The notes under the pieces: generated by a model
Told to the model about the DNA's origin: nothing
Databases searched by the model: none
What the model saw: the letters and a program-made list of their open reading frames with translations, nothing else
Part shown: piece after piece, positions 11,727 through 24,423 of the stretch
Position numbering within the stretch: the first letter of the stretch is position 1
Layout: each line of letters opens with the position of its first letter
Translations under genes and position numbers: made by a program
NCBI RefSeq assembly: GCF_038502225.1
Contig: NC_091293.1
Location: forward strand, 18,011,719 to 18,075,718
Source: Cherax quadricarinatus
Taxonomy: Eukaryota; Arthropoda; Malacostraca; Decapoda; Parastacidae
Direction: 5' to 3'
Length of the DNA stretch: 64,000 nt

Positions 11727-11860
11727 TCTCTGAGGCAGAGAGAGAGACGGAAAGAGAGAGAAGCAGACAGAGAGACATGCAGACAGAGAGACAGATAAGC
11801 AGAAACAGAGATAAACAGAGAGCTAGACAGACAGATAGAGGGCTAGACAGATGGACATGT
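11727..11860. repeat. Purine-rich microsatellite (AGAGAC/CAGA)n
   Basis: Mixed AGAG, CAGA and GATA repeats, the approximate reverse complement of the pyrimidine tract at 11,498-11,598. The two could pair across a spacer of about 130 bp. Confidence 0.75.
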
Positions 11861-12019
11861 TTGTGTGTAACAGTGTAAACAAATAAACCCAACGCTCATC
11901 AAATGTCACCCCTTATCTCATCATTGCACCCTCATGGATGCTCATCAAGTGTCACCACTTATCTCTGCACTATCAGCAGTGGACTGACACTTATCTTACA
12001 TCATGCTTGAAGGGGGGGG

Positions 12020-12634
<615 letters not shown>

Positions 12635-13349
12635 TTAACCCTTTCAGGGTTGGCGCCGTACTAGTACGGCTTGCATGCCAGGGTTGGCGCCATACTAGTA
12701 TGCATAAATTCTAGCGCCTTCAAATCTAGCGAGAGAAAGCTGGTAGGCCTACATATGAAAGAATGGGTCTATGTGGTCAGTGTGCGCAGTATAAAGAAAA
12801 TCCTGCAGCACAGTGCATAATGAGAAAAAAAAACTGACTGTGTTTTTGGTTTAAAACAGCAACTTTGCAGTGTATTTTCGTATGCTGTTTATGGTTGTAT
12901 TCTAGTTTTCCTGGTCTCATTTTATAGAATGCAAGACATATGGGAATTGAGATGATTTTTATTGGTTTCTCAATGAAAATTACCTTGAAATTGAGCTCAA
13001 AGTAGCAGAAATGTTCGATTTTTGCTTAAGTTCAAAAGTAAATACATCAAGCCATGCATCTAATACATGTCAACTAGCGAGTCTAATACAGTGGACCCTT
13101 GCATAACGCTATTAATCCGTTCCTGAGAGCTCAGTGTTATGCGAATGAATTTTCCCCATAAGAAATAATGGAAATCAAATTAATCCGTTCCTGACACCCA
13201 AAAGTATGAAATTTTTTTTTTTTACCACATGAAATATTAATTTTAATACACACAAACTGAAGAAGACATGCACAGTTACATGACACTTACCTTTATTGAA
13301 GATCTGGTGATGATTGATGGGATGGGAGGAGGGGAGAGTGTTGATGGTC

Positions 13350-15142
13350 TTAGTGTTTAGAAGGGGAATCCCCTTCCATTAAGACTTGAGGTGTCAAGTC
13401 CTTTTCTGGGGTTACTTCCTTTCTTCTTTTAATGCCACTAGGACCAGCTTCAGAGTCACTGAACTTCTGTCGCACAACGTATCTGTCCATAGAGGTCTGT
13501 ACCTCTCGTTCCTTTATGACTTTCCTAAAGTGGTTCACAACATTGTCAGTGTAATAGTCACCAGCACGGCTTGCAACAGCTGTCTGAGGGTGATTTTCAT
13601 CCATGAAGGTTTGCACTTTAAGCCATATTGCACAGATTTCCTTAATCTTTGAAGTAGGCAACTTCTTCAATTTCTCTCTCCCCTCCTCCGAAGCAGTTTC
13701 CTCAGGTGTGGCCTCATGCTGATGAAGATGATCTAGCAGCTCATCAGTGGTTAGTTCTTTGTTGTCCTCCTCCACCAACTCTTCCACATCATCCCCACTA
13801 GCCTCCAACCCCAAGGACTTTCCCAATGCCACAATGGATTCCTCAACTGGCATAGGATTCCCAGGGTTAGCCTCAAACCCTTCAAAATCCCTTTGGTCTA
13901 CACATTCTGGCCACAGTTTCTTCCAAGCAGAGTTCAAGGTCCTCTTAGTCACTCCCTCCCAAGCCTTACCTATAAGGTTTACACAATTGAGGATATTAAA
14001 GCGCTCTCTCCAAAACTCTCTTTGAGTCAGTTGAGTTACTGAGGTCACTACAAAGCACCTTTCAAACAGAGCTTTTGTGTACAGTTTTTTGAAGTTTGCA
14101 ATAACCTGCTGGTCCATGGGCTGCAGGAGAGGAGTGGTATTAGGAGGCAAAAACTTGACTTTAATGAAGCTCATGTCCCCACAAAGTCGCTCTGCCAAGT
14201 CTGTAGGATGACCAGGGGCATTGTCTAACACCAAGAGGCACTTAAGGTCTAATTTCTTTTCAGTTAGGTAATTTTTCACATTGGGGGCAAATGCTTAGTG
14301 TAACCAGTCATAGAAAAAGTCCCTAGTGACCCATGCCTTACTGTTTGCCCTCCACAGCACACACAAATTAGCCTTGAGGATATTCTTTTGCCTGAACGCT
14401 CTGGGAGTTTCAGAGTGATACACTAATAAAGGCTTCACTTTGCAATCACCACTAGCATTGGCACACATGAGAAGAGTAAGCCTGTCTTTCATAGGCTTAT
14501 GTCCTGGGAGTGCCTTTTCCTCCTGAGTAATGTAGGTCCTGCTTGGCATTTTCTTCCAAAACAGGCCTGTTTCATCACAATTAAACACTTGTTCAGGTTT
14601 CAGTCCTTCACTGTCTATGTACTCCTTGAATTCCTGCACATATTTTTCAGCCGCTTTGTGGTCCGAACTGGCAGCCTCACCATGCCTTATCACACTATGT
14701 ATGCCACTACGCTTCTTAAATCTCTCAAACCAACCTTTGCTGGCCTTAAATTCACTCACATCATCACTAGTTGCAGGCATTTTTTTAATTAAATCCTCAT
14801 GCAACTTCCTAGCCTTTTCACTTATGATCGCTTGAGAGATGCTGTCTCCTATCTGTTTTTCGTTTATCCACACCATAAGAGTCTCTCAACATCTTCTATC
14901 ACTTGCGATCTCTGTTTCGAAAACACAATTGAACCTTTGACAGGAACAGCTTCCTTGATTGCCGTTTTCTTGGACACAATAGTAGTGATGGTTGATTGGG
15001 GTTTACTATACAACCTGGCCAGCTCGGAGACACTTACTCCACTTTCATACTTAGCAATGATCTCTTTCTTCATCTCTATAGTAATTCTCACCCTTATTCC
15101 TGTAGGGTTGGCACTAGAAGCTTTCTTGGGGCCCATGGTCAC
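13350..15142 (-). pseudogene. Tigger transposase (CENP-B-like HTH plus DDE), two lesions
   Basis: Three consecutive frames form one protein of about 590 residues. The start reads MGPKKASSANPTG, then a psq-type HTH (KYESGVSVSELARLYSKPQS). A second CENP-B-type HTH follows (SKGWFERFKKRSGI), then the DDE_1 catalytic core: FNCDETGLFW, LVLDNAPGHP and LLQPMDQQVIANFKK, carrying the expected acidic triad. The C-terminal tail is acidic and ends at the TTAA-independent stop near 13,350. A frameshift near 14,870 and a stop near 14,292 inactivate it. The family cuts at TA dinucleotides and pastes elsewhere. The frame is otherwise well kept, so this is one of the youngest Tigger copies here. Confidence 0.9.
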
Positions 15143-15176
15143 TTATTTTGCAGATAAAATCACCAAAAACGCTGTA

Positions 15177-16600
15177 ATTCAAAGTTTATTCTCTTTAAGG
15201 ATTACAATGCTGAGTTTACAGAAATTTGGTTATTGTTTGGTTTAACATGTAGTAAAATTGAGATTACAGAGTGTACCACTAGAACGCTTAGCATGGCTAG
15301 GCTTTTCGGGCATACTTAGTTTTATTCTTAAATGTAAAATATTACAAATTATGAGGTAAGTTGGTATTATGGCTAAGTGACTAAATACTATTTTGTGAGT
15401 TTAGCAGTGTGAATGCTTTTGTTTTGGCACAGTATATAGTTTCAGTATTGGAGTATCACAGGATTCATTATATTAAGACTGAGATTAATATTTCTGTTTA
15501 TGGTCAAATGAGTGTGCGAGTGTAAGTGTGAACCACCAGGTGGTATTCGTGAAGTTAGTTGACGGGGTGTATCAGGGAGATAAGATGTTTTCTAATGGTA
15601 GTTTTGAAGGTGATGAATGTGTCTGCAGTTCTAGAGTTCTCAGGTAGGGTATTCCTGATTTTAGGGCCTTTGACATACATTGAATTTTTGTAAAGGTTTA
15701 GTCGGACACGGGGAATGTCGTAGAGATGTTTGTTTCTGGTGTTATGCCTGTGGGTTCTGTCACAACTATCAAGAAAGCGTTTAAGGTCAAGGTTGATATT
15801 AGAGTTTAAGGCCCTGTAGATATAGATTGCACAGTAGTAAGTGTGGATGTACTGAACTGGGAGTAAGTTTAGATCTTTGAAGAGTGGGGGGGTGTGCTGC
15901 CAGGGATGGGATTTAGTGATTATTCTTACTGCAGCTTTTTGTTGGGTTATTATTGGCTTTAGGTGTGTTGCTGCAGTTGATCCCCAAGCACAAATAGCAT
16001 AGGTGAGGTATGGATAAATAAGTGAGTGGTATAGTGTGAGAAGGGCATTTTGCGGCACGTAGTATCGTATCTTGGAGAGGATCCCAACCATTTTGGATAC
16101 TTTTTTGGCTATATGCTGGATATGGGTGCTGAAATTCAGGTTATTGTCAAGGTATAAGCCTAAGAATTTTCTCCCATTATTTCTGGTAATTAGAGTGTTG
16201 TCAATCTTAATGTTAATTTGTGCATCTCCTGCTCTGCTACCAAACATAATATAGTAAGTTTTGTCAGTGTTAAGCGTAAGTTTGTTGGCTGTCATCCAAG
16301 TCGATATTTTAGTCAGCTCCTCATTCACAATGGTGTTAAGGGTGGCAAGATTAGGGTGAGAGATGACATAAGTCGTGTCATCAGCAAAGAGAATGGGTTT
16401 TAGGTGTTGGGATATGTTTGGTAGGTCATTGATGTATATGAGGAAGAGCAGGGGACCAAGGACACTTCCCTGCGAAACTCCAGTATCAAGTGGCCGTGTT
16501 GCTGATGCTGTGTCTTTAATGGTGACGTACTGATACCTATTAGTAATGTAAGATTTGAAATAAGCAAGCGCATGGCCTCTTATACCGTAGTGGTCAAGTT
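15177..16600 (-). mobile_element. L-b LINE fragment (L-b'') inside Tigger T1
   Basis: A 5'-truncated L-b copy. It begins with ATTCAAAGTTTATTCTCT (the L-b tail) at 15,177 and ends at GGTCAAGTT (16,600) within the RT. Tigger 5' UTR sequence flanks both sides. Confidence 0.85.
15555..16600 (-). pseudogene. L-b'' reverse transcriptase C-terminal half
   Basis: One open minus-strand frame of about 350 residues: HYGIRGHALAYFKSY, TGVSQGSVLGPLLFLIYIND, FADDTTYV, KLTLNTDKTYYIMFGSR, then the thumb and C-terminal domain to the stop near 15,555. The RT N-terminal half and the endonuclease are missing because of 5' truncation. The first residues beyond 16,600 come from Tigger sequence, not from the LINE. 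Confidence 0.85.
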
Positions 16601-17271
16601 CCGAAATGTTCCGATTGTATGCTTGGATGTTACCGCAGAGGCTGGCTGGTAAACAATGCCACCGGCGGAACATGTGAGGCTGGCTCAGGCCGCACATTAG
16701 ACGCGTCTCCGACGAATAGCGTTGAGCGAGTTTTTTAGCGGTATGCGAGGCAAAATCTTAGCGATAAAATGTATCGGTATGCGGATTTAATGTTATGTGA
16801 TGCCAACGGTATGCGGGGGTCCACTGTATTTTTTCTCAAGTGCGTTGATATTATTTATACCATTTCTACACCATTTCTACACTAATGCAGTAGTCTCCGT
16901 AACAGTAAATCTTCTATTTTTTGTGAGAATAAAAATTCAAAGTGGAAAGCAAAAGAAGAAATGTAAGAGAGGCCTGGGGACATGACTAATGAACAGAGGA
17001 AATGCTATTTTAGTGCCAGGAATGTCTGTCTTGTTTATTCTGGACCCTATTTGGAAATTGACATCTTTTGAAATTTGAGTGAAACTGGCAAAATGGCTAA
17101 TTTTGGACACTTTTTGGATAGTTGAAATTGGTGAATGGGTGGTTTCTTGCACTCATTCAATAGAAAAAAATGGAGTTCTAGGAAAATAGTTATGATTTTT
17201 GTCAACTGGTACAATGGAATTGGCCGAAAATAGGGCTCAAAGTGGGCAAAATCGCCGATGTGTAAACATCA

Positions 17272-18352
17272 TTAACCCTTTGACTGTTTCAGGCCCCTCT
17301 CTGAAACTGTCATTCTATGTCGCTCAATTTTTGAAAAAAAAAAAATTATTTTTTCTTATGAAATGATAGAGAATCTTTTCCCGATGGTAATGACACCAAA
17401 AGTTCGAAATTTGGTCGAAAACTCGTGGAATTATGCTCCCGTGAAGTTAGCGGTCTCGGCGACATATGCGTATCGGCGATTTCGCCGACTTTGAGGCCAA
17501 TTTTCAGCCAATTCCATTGTTCCAGTTGACCAAACTCATAGCTATTTCTTTAGAACTCCATTTTATCTATCAGCTGAGTACAAGAAACCTCCCTTTTACT
17601 AATTTGGACTACCCAATATGGTGGTCAGAAATTGGCAATTTGGCCAATTTCACGCAAAATAAAAAAGATGCCAATTTCAAAATAGGGTCCAGAATAAACA
17701 AGGTAGACATTCGTGGCACTAAAATAACATATGCTCTGTTCATTAGTCACATCTCTAGGCCCCTCTTATATTATTATTGCTTTCTATTTTGATTTTTTAT
17801 TCATACAAAAAAATACAAAATTTACTGTTATGCAGACGACTGCATTATTGTAAAAATGGTATAAATAATATCAGTGCACTAGTGAAAGAATATTAGACTC
17901 CCCAGTTGACGTGTATTGGACGTGTGGTGTGATTTATGTACTCTTGAACATTGGTAAAAATCGAACATTTCCGCTACTTTGAGCTCAGTTTCAACGTCGT
18001 TTTCATCGTAAAAGTAATGAAAATCATCTCTATTTCTGTAATATGTTTTCCATTTTATCACCTAAGACCATGAAAACGCGAATACAACGATAAATACTAT
18101 ACGAAAATACACCTCAAAGTCGGCGTTTTATTCCAAAAAAACGATCAGAGTTTTTTCTTTCTCATTATGCAATGTGTGCTGCAGGATTTTTTTTATGTGG
18201 TGCACACTGACCACACAGACCCATTCTCTCACATGTGGGCCTACCAGCTTTCTCCCACTTGATTTGAAGCCGCTAGAATTATTGAGTATATATACGTCAG
18301 AAACATTGGCTCGTAAGACGTATTTATACGTCGAAAACAGTCAAAGGGTTAA
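17272..18352. mobile_element. TTAA family B element B1
   Basis: A 1.08-kb element, TTAA at 17,272-17,275 and 18,349-18,352. Tips are CCCTTTGACTGTTTC and GAAAACAGTCAAAGGG. The right end has one intact-looking palindrome GTATATATACG and one decayed (CGTATTTATACG). The core is alignable with family A. It sits inside A3, at a TTAA. Confidence 0.85.
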
Positions 18353-18696
18353 GACCGCTAACTTCACGAGAGCATAATTCCTAAAGTTTTCCATCAAATT
18401 TCATACTTTTGGTGTCATTATGATCAGGAAAAGATTATCATTTCATAAGATTTTTTTTTTTTTCGAAAAATTTCCGACCCCGTGAACAAGTTTAGGAGAG
18501 GGGCTGCTGACCTTGAACGGGTTAAGTGCCAACTTCGCAGCCTCATATCTCGGTAGGTACTCATCCTAATTTTTTTTATTTTAATCCCATAATGCTTAGA
18601 ATAATGTTCTCTCTATTTCTTTAAAAAAAAAAAAAAAAAAAAATTTTTAAATATTCGGGGTGCTGGGCAAGAGAACATATAACAGTTTAGGGGTAA

Positions 18697-20128
18697 TGAA
18701 ATAGCAGGTGAGAGAACATGAGCCACTTGTTTGTACGATGGTGGAGGCACTTTAGCCAGATTTCCTGATTTATTTTTAAGTGACTTAACCCTTTCAGGGT
18801 TTTGGCCGTACTAGTACGGCTTGCGCCCTAGGGTTTTTGACGTACTAGTATGCCTAAATTCTAGTGCCCTCAAATCTAGTGAGAGAAAGCTGGTAGGCCT
18901 ACATATGAAAGAAGGGTCTATGTGGTCAGTGTGCGCAGTATAAAAAAAATCCTGTAGCACACAGTTCGTAATGAACAAAAAAAACTTTGACCATGTTTTT
19001 TGGATTAAAACGGCGACTTTGCACTGCATTTTCGTATGGTATTTATGGTTGTATTCTAGTTTTCCTGGTCTCATTTTATAGAATGGAAGACATATTACAG
19101 AAATTGAGATGATTTTAACTGGTTTTACAATGGAAAGTATCTTGAAATTGAGCTCAAAGTAGCAGAAATGTTCGATTTTTACCAAAATTCAAAAGTAAAC
19201 AAATCATGCCAAGCGTCCAATACATGTCAACTGGTGAGTCTAATATTCTTTGACAAGTGTGCTGATATTACTTATACCATTTCTACACTAATGGAGTAGT
19301 CTGCATAACAGTAAATCTTCTATTTTTTGTAAGAATAAAAATTCAAAGTGGAAAGCCAAAGAAATATAAGAGGGACCTGGGGATGTGACTAATGAACAGA
19401 GAACTTGTTATTTTAGTGCCAGGAATGTCTTTCTTGTTTATTCTGGACCCTATTCAGAAATTGGCATCTTTTGAAGTTTGTGTGAAATTGGCAAAATGCT
19501 AAATTCTGACCACTTTATTGGATAGTTGAAATCGGTAAATGGGTGGTTTCTTGTACTCATTCGATAGAAAAAAATGGAGTTCTAGTGAAATAGTTACGAT
19601 TTTTGTCGACTAGTACACTGGAATTGGCCGAAAATAGAGCTCAAAGTGGGCAAAATCGCCGATGCGTAAACATCGTTGAGACCGCTAACTTTGCGAGAGC
19701 ATAATTTCGTAAGTTTTCCATCAAATTTCATACTTTTGGTATCATTATGATCGGGAAAGGATTCTCTATCTTTTCGTAAGAATTTTTTTTTTTTTTTTTG
19801 AAATTTGGGCGACCCTGAGAACAAGTCTCGGAGAGGGCCTGGCGACCCTCAAAGGGTTAATCATTGTAGTAACTTCTGTGGGCTCAGTTGGTGCAAGTAG
19901 GAGGAGATTGGGAAATTCCCATCTAAGTAATTGCTTGCTCGGGTAATGAAATAGCAGGTGAGAGAACATGAGCCACTTGTTTGTATGACGATGGCGGAAC
20001 TTGAGCCAGATTTCCTGATTTATTTTTAAGTGACTTAATAATCATAGTGACTTATGTGGGCTCGGTTGGTGCAAGATAGGAGCAGGTTGGGAAATTCCCA
20101 TCTAAGTAATCGCTTGCTCGAGTGTTGG
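18697..20128 (-). repeat. Local tandem duplication inside L-b1
   Basis: The L-b1 stretch beginning TAATGAAATAGCAGGTGAG at 18,694 recurs at 19,942, each copy running through GAACATGAGCCACTTGTTTGTA to the CATCTAAGTAAT block. With element A4 removed the two copies are adjacent, each about 170-180 bp. A4 sits only in the first copy, so the duplication is either older than A4 or did not include it. Confidence 0.7.
18785..19860. mobile_element. TTAA family A element A4
   Basis: A 1.08-kb element with TTAA at 18,785 and 19,857. The left end carries CGTACTAGTACG (18,818) and a near-copy (CGTACTAGTATG). The right tip is CCCTCAAAGGG. Same orientation as A2, A3 and A5. It lies within L-b1. Confidence 0.85.
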
Positions 20129-20404
20129 TACCTGGGATTTTACTGGCGAGATTTGATCCTATGGTTGAAAAAAAGTCATTTATCGTGTTAACTGTATCAG
20201 TAGGCTGTTGTTGGGCTTCATTCGGTTTAGTAAGGGCAATATCCCTTGTTTTTTTTTAGTTTGTGGGTCCCTAGAATATAAGTGTGTCTTCCAGGTCTTT
20301 TTTTTATATCTCCTCATGTTTTGGTGAATCTACTGGAGTAGTACAATTGCTTAGCCTTTCTTATTAGGTTAGTGAGAACTGATGCGTATTGTTTAACAAT
20401 AACT

Positions 20405-20425
20405 TCTTTTTTTTTTTTTTTTTTG

Positions 20426-20460
<35 letters not shown>

Positions 20461-20548
20461 GCATTTGACAAGATTAAGGATCCCTAGTATTATTGACAAG
20501 CTATTTACAGGTTAAGTATTCCTAACTTTATTGGCAAGCTAAGAGCTA
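20405..20548 (-). mobile_element. Poly-A-tailed retroposon fragment (minus strand), unidentified
   Basis: A plus-strand poly-T run (20,408-20,455) is followed by about 90 bp unrelated to L-b (ACACAGCATTTGACAAG and on to GGCAAGCTAAGAGC). Read on the minus strand it is a short sequence ending in poly-A, inserted in L-b1. It holds a degenerate internal duplication (ATTATTGACAAGCTA, TTTATTGGCAAGCTA). Confidence 0.5.
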
Positions 20549-21629
20549 TTAACCCTTTGAGGGTTTTCGTCGTACTAGTACGTCTTACGTGTAGGGGTTT
20601 TTGACGTACTAGTACTCATAAATTCTAGCGGCCTCAAATCTAGTGGGAGAAAGCTGGTAGGCCTTCATATGAAGGAATGGGTCTATGTGGTCAGTGTGCA
20701 CAGTCTAAAAAAAATCCTGCAGCACACAGTGCATAATGAGAAAAAAAAAACTTTGACCATTTTTTTTGAATAAATCAGCGACTTTGCAGTGTATTTTCGT
20801 ATGGTATTTATTGTTGTATTCTAGTTTTCTTGGTCTCATTTTATAGAATGGAAGACATATTACAGAAATTGAGATGATTTTGACTGGTTTTACAAAGAAA
20901 GGTGCCTTGAAATTGAGCTCAAAGTAGCAGAAATGTTCGATTTTTACCAAACTTCAAAAGTAAACAAATCGTGCCAAGCGTGCAATACACATCAACTGGT
21001 GAGTCTAATATTCTTTCACAAGTGCACCAATAATATTTATACCATTTTTTACACTAATGCAGTAGTCTGCATAACAGTAAATCTTATATTTTTTGTGAAA
21101 ATAAAAATTCAAAGTGGAAAGCAAAAGAATATAAGAGGGGCCTTGAGACGTGACTAATGACTAGAGGAAATGTCATTTTAGTGCCAGGAATGTCTTTCTT
21201 GTTTATTCTGGACCCTATTCGGAAATTGGCATCTTTTGAAATTTGTGTGAAATTGGCAAAATTGCTAAATTCTGACCACTGTACTGGATAGTTGAATTTC
21301 ATAAATGAGTGGTTTCTTGCACCCATTCGATAGAAAAAATGGAGTTCTAGCGAAATATTCATGTTTTTTGTCGACTAGTACAGTGAAATTGGCCGAAAAT
21401 GGGGCTCAAAGTGGGCAAAATCGCCGATGCGTAAACATCGCCGAGACCGCTAACTTTGCGAGAGCATAATTCCGTAAGTTTTCTATCAAATTTCAAACTT
21501 TTGGTGTCTTTATGATCGGGAAAAGATTCTCTATCTTTTCATAAGAGAAAATAATTTTTTTTTTTTTTTAAATTTGGCCGACCCTGTGAACGAGTTTCGG
21601 AGAGGGCCTGTCGACCCTCAAAGGGTTAA
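20549..21629. mobile_element. TTAA family A element A5
   Basis: A 1.08-kb element, TTAA at 20,549 and 21,626. The left end carries two palindromes (CGTACTAGTACG at about 20,571 and ACGTACTAGTAC at about 20,604). The right tip is CCCTCAAAGGG. L-b1 sequence resumes as GCCCTGTCTATTTTG, exactly as at a TTAA in L-b2 (near 38,048). Confidence 0.9.
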
Positions 21630-22522
21630 GCCCTGTCTATTTTGTTTTTCATACTGATGTTTCTTATCAATGGATCTTAGTATGCTGTTGGTTAGCCATG
21701 GGCAACCTAGCCATTTATTCATAATCTGTTTCATTTTTATAGGACAATGTTTGTTATATGGTCTAAGTAGTTTGTTTAGAATTATGTATGTCTATCCAAT
21801 CATCGATACCATTAGCCTCGGAGAATTCTGTAGGCCAGTTAATTGTACCTAGCTCTGTTGTGAAGTTAGTTTTTGAAGCCTCATCATGGAATCTAAAAGA
21901 GACCTTATTGTATTCCAGTGGTTGTTTACCAGTGATTGTTAAGAGGAAGGTGGGATAGTGGTCAGTAGTGCTCTCTATGATTATCCCCAATTTAAAGGGG
22001 GGCTAGTATATTAGTCCATATATGGTCAATTATGGTTGCACTTGTCTCAGCTTGGTTGGTTTTGTTATAGTTGGTATGAGTAGTGTTTTGTTCATATTGT
22101 TGATGAAATCTGTTACTGGCTGGTCATCTATTAGGCCAAAGTTAATGTTAAAGTCTCCGGCTAGGAGAAGGTGGTGCTTGTTCATTTGGTTGTTTGTGAT
22201 TAGTGTCTTTAATTTATCTCTAAAATTTGGGATGTTTGTATGAGGCATCCAGTAAATGGCACCGATTGTCATAGGAATCTTGAGGTTTTTTGTATAGTAA
22301 AATTTGCAAAAATGTATTCTCCATATTCATCACTATAGCAAGTGATGTTACAACATGATAGTTCATTGGAGTAATAGATGGTCTGCAGTTGTGGATTACT
22401 GTGTATCCTGGTAGTTGGTATATATTTATTGTCTTGTTTAAGTCAGGTTTCAGTGAGAATAATACATGAGAAGGTTATCTTTAGGGACTCAAGGAGTGCA
22501 AGGAAGTCATCATAGTGCTTAC
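21630..22522 (-). pseudogene. L-b1 endonuclease region remnants
   Basis: Minus-strand fragments of the LINE endonuclease: TTDHYPTFLLT, LLLAGDFNINFGL and IGAIYWMPHTNIPNF, separated by at least two frameshifts. The order and spacing match L-b2 at 38,050-38,950. The piece ends at a TTAA where B2 inserted. Confidence 0.8.
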
Positions 22523-23635
22523 TTAACCCCTTAACTGTCGAAACCCCAAATCCTGAGGTGTCTCCTGGTGTTGAAAAATTTTCGACAAAAAAGAAAATAA
22601 TTTTTTCTTATGAAATGACACCAAAAGAATGAAATTTGATGGAAAACTTACGGAATTATGCTCTCGCAAAGTTAGTGACCTCGGCGATATTTACGAATCG
22701 GTGATTTCGCCCACTTTGAGCCATATTTTAGGCTAATTCCATTGTTCCAGTCAGTCAAACTCATAGCTATTTCTTTAGAACTCCATTTGTTCTATCGATT
22801 GATTACAAAAAATTGCCCATTTACTAATTTCAACTACCCAATAATGTGGTCAGAAATTTGCAATTTGGCCAATTTCACGCAAATTAAAAAATATGCCAAT
22901 TTCAAAATAGGGTCCAGAATGACTGATGCAGACATTCCTGGCTCTAAAATAACATTTTCTTTGTTCATCAGTCATGTCTCCAGGCCCCTCTGATATTACT
23001 CTTGCTTTCTATTTTGAATTTTTATTCAAACAAAAACTAGAAGATTTACTGTTATGCAGACTACTGCAATATTGTAATAATTGTATAATGTCAGACCATT
23101 CGTGACTGCATATTAGAATGGCTAGTTGGACATTTATTGGACAATGACATCATTTGTTTACTTTTGTACATCGGCATAAATCAAGCATTTCCCCTACTTT
23201 GAGTTCCGTTTCAAGGTTCTTTTCATAGTAAAACCAATCAAAATCACCTCTATTTCTATGTTTTCCATTCTATTAAATGAGACCAAGAAAACGAGAATAC
23301 AACCATAAATACTATACGAAAATACACCACAAAGTTGGTGTTTTAATCCAAAAAAATGGTTGGAGTTTTTTTTTCTCATGTACACGTACTGTTTGCTGCA
23401 GGATTTTTTTATATGGTGCACACTGACCACACAGACCCATTCTCTCACATGTGGGCTTACCAGCTTTCTTCTGCTTGATTTGAAGCTGCTAGAATTTTTG
23501 AGTACAGTAGGGCCCCACTTATACGGCAGGTTAGGTTCCAGGCTACCGCCGTAAAGCAGAAATCGCCGTAAAGTGGAACACCCTTTTTTTCCACTTATAA
23601 ATGCATACAAATACTAGATAACAATTTTACACTAA

Positions 23636-24370
23636 CATATTTTTTATTTATTTTATTTATTTATTTATTTAAAATTTGAGCACACATACAGAGGTACAAA
23701 AAATACAGATAAGAGCAGCATGCCAAAGCCACTTATACTATGCATAGCATTATGGGCTGGCTTAAAATTAACTTAAGATTAACTAAGCAATGATGAAATC
23801 AGTGATAAAACTTTAATGTAAACAGATTACTATAAAGCACAAGTGAGTATCACAAAGACAGGTCATATGGTTGTATGCATTGTTGTACATTCAGTAGAAT
23901 GGAGTATTCTGTTAGGTAGTGTATTTAAAAAATAATAAAGTTAGATTGGGTTTTAGGTTTATATAAGGTTCAGTTATTAAGTATTTATTTGGTTTTGGGT
24001 GAGTAAGTGATCTTTGAGAAGAGACTTGAATTTATAAACAGGTAGTGTTTCTTTTATATTTACAGGTAATGAATTCCAGATTTTAGGGCCTTTTATGTGC
24101 ATTGAGTTTTTGCATAGTGTGAGATGGACACGAGGAACATCAAAGAGTGATCTGTGCCTTGTGTTATGGTCATGTGTTCTGTTGAGGTTGGCAAGGAGAT
24201 GTTTGAGGGGAGGGTTAATATCAGAGTTAAGTGTTCTATGTATGTAATAGGTGCAGTAATAAGTATGGATGTTTTGTATGGTGAGTAGGTTTAGTGTATT
24301 GAATATTGGTGGAGTGTGCTGCCTATAGTGAGAATTTGTTATCATTCTAACTGCAGCATATATTAAGTTA
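23636..24370 (-). mobile_element. L-c-type LINE 3' fragment with C-terminal ORF2 piece
   Basis: Begins on the plus strand with the reversed (AAAT)n tail (TTATTTATTTATTTATT, 23,644-23,672) and ends near 24,370. The minus strand 24,350-23,980 encodes the ORF2 C-terminus, including HTPPIFNTLNLLTIQNIHTY and MHIKGPKIWNSLP, close to L-c at 7,850-8,150. It is 5'-truncated and lies in T2. Confidence 0.8.
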
Positions 24371-24423
24371 GCAATAGAACTAGGCATCAAAAAACAATAA
24401 AAAAGTACAATACACACATAGTG

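Larger units (their letters stand above)
13089..16826 (-). mobile_element. Tigger/pogo DNA transposon T1, near full length
   Basis: Terminal inverted repeats CAGTGGACCCTTGCATAACG (left) and CGGTATGCGGGGGTCCACTG (right) are flanked by TA duplications (13,087-88 and 16,827-28). It carries a full-length but mutated transposase on the minus strand. LINE fragment L-b'' (15,177-16,600) has inserted in its 5' UTR. TIR, TA target and transposase type all point to the Tigger branch of Tc1/mariner. Confidence 0.9.
12635..18525. mobile_element. TTAA family A element A3, expanded by nested Tigger and family B element
   Basis: Flanked by TTAA (12,635-12,638 and 18,522-18,525). The left end carries CGTACTAGTACG and a second near-copy within 60 bp of the tip. 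The core sequence stops at AGTCTAATA (13,088), where Tigger T1 inserted, and resumes at 16,829. It is interrupted again by B1 at 17,272. Joined without its insertions it is close to the 1.07 kb of A4 and A5. Confidence 0.8.

Noticed and set aside
17466..17792. Possible small protein in family B element B1 (and similar frames at 22,742, 45,389 and 2316)
   Set aside because: The frame recurs because the DNA recurs. By-eye replacement-to-silent ratio (about 25 to 9 between A1 and B3) is near neutral, and the elements are non-autonomous.
20314..20499. Lys-rich frame on the minus strand
   Set aside because: Caused by the poly-T run at 20,408-20,455; the flanking residues are a fragment of L-b1 ORF2.
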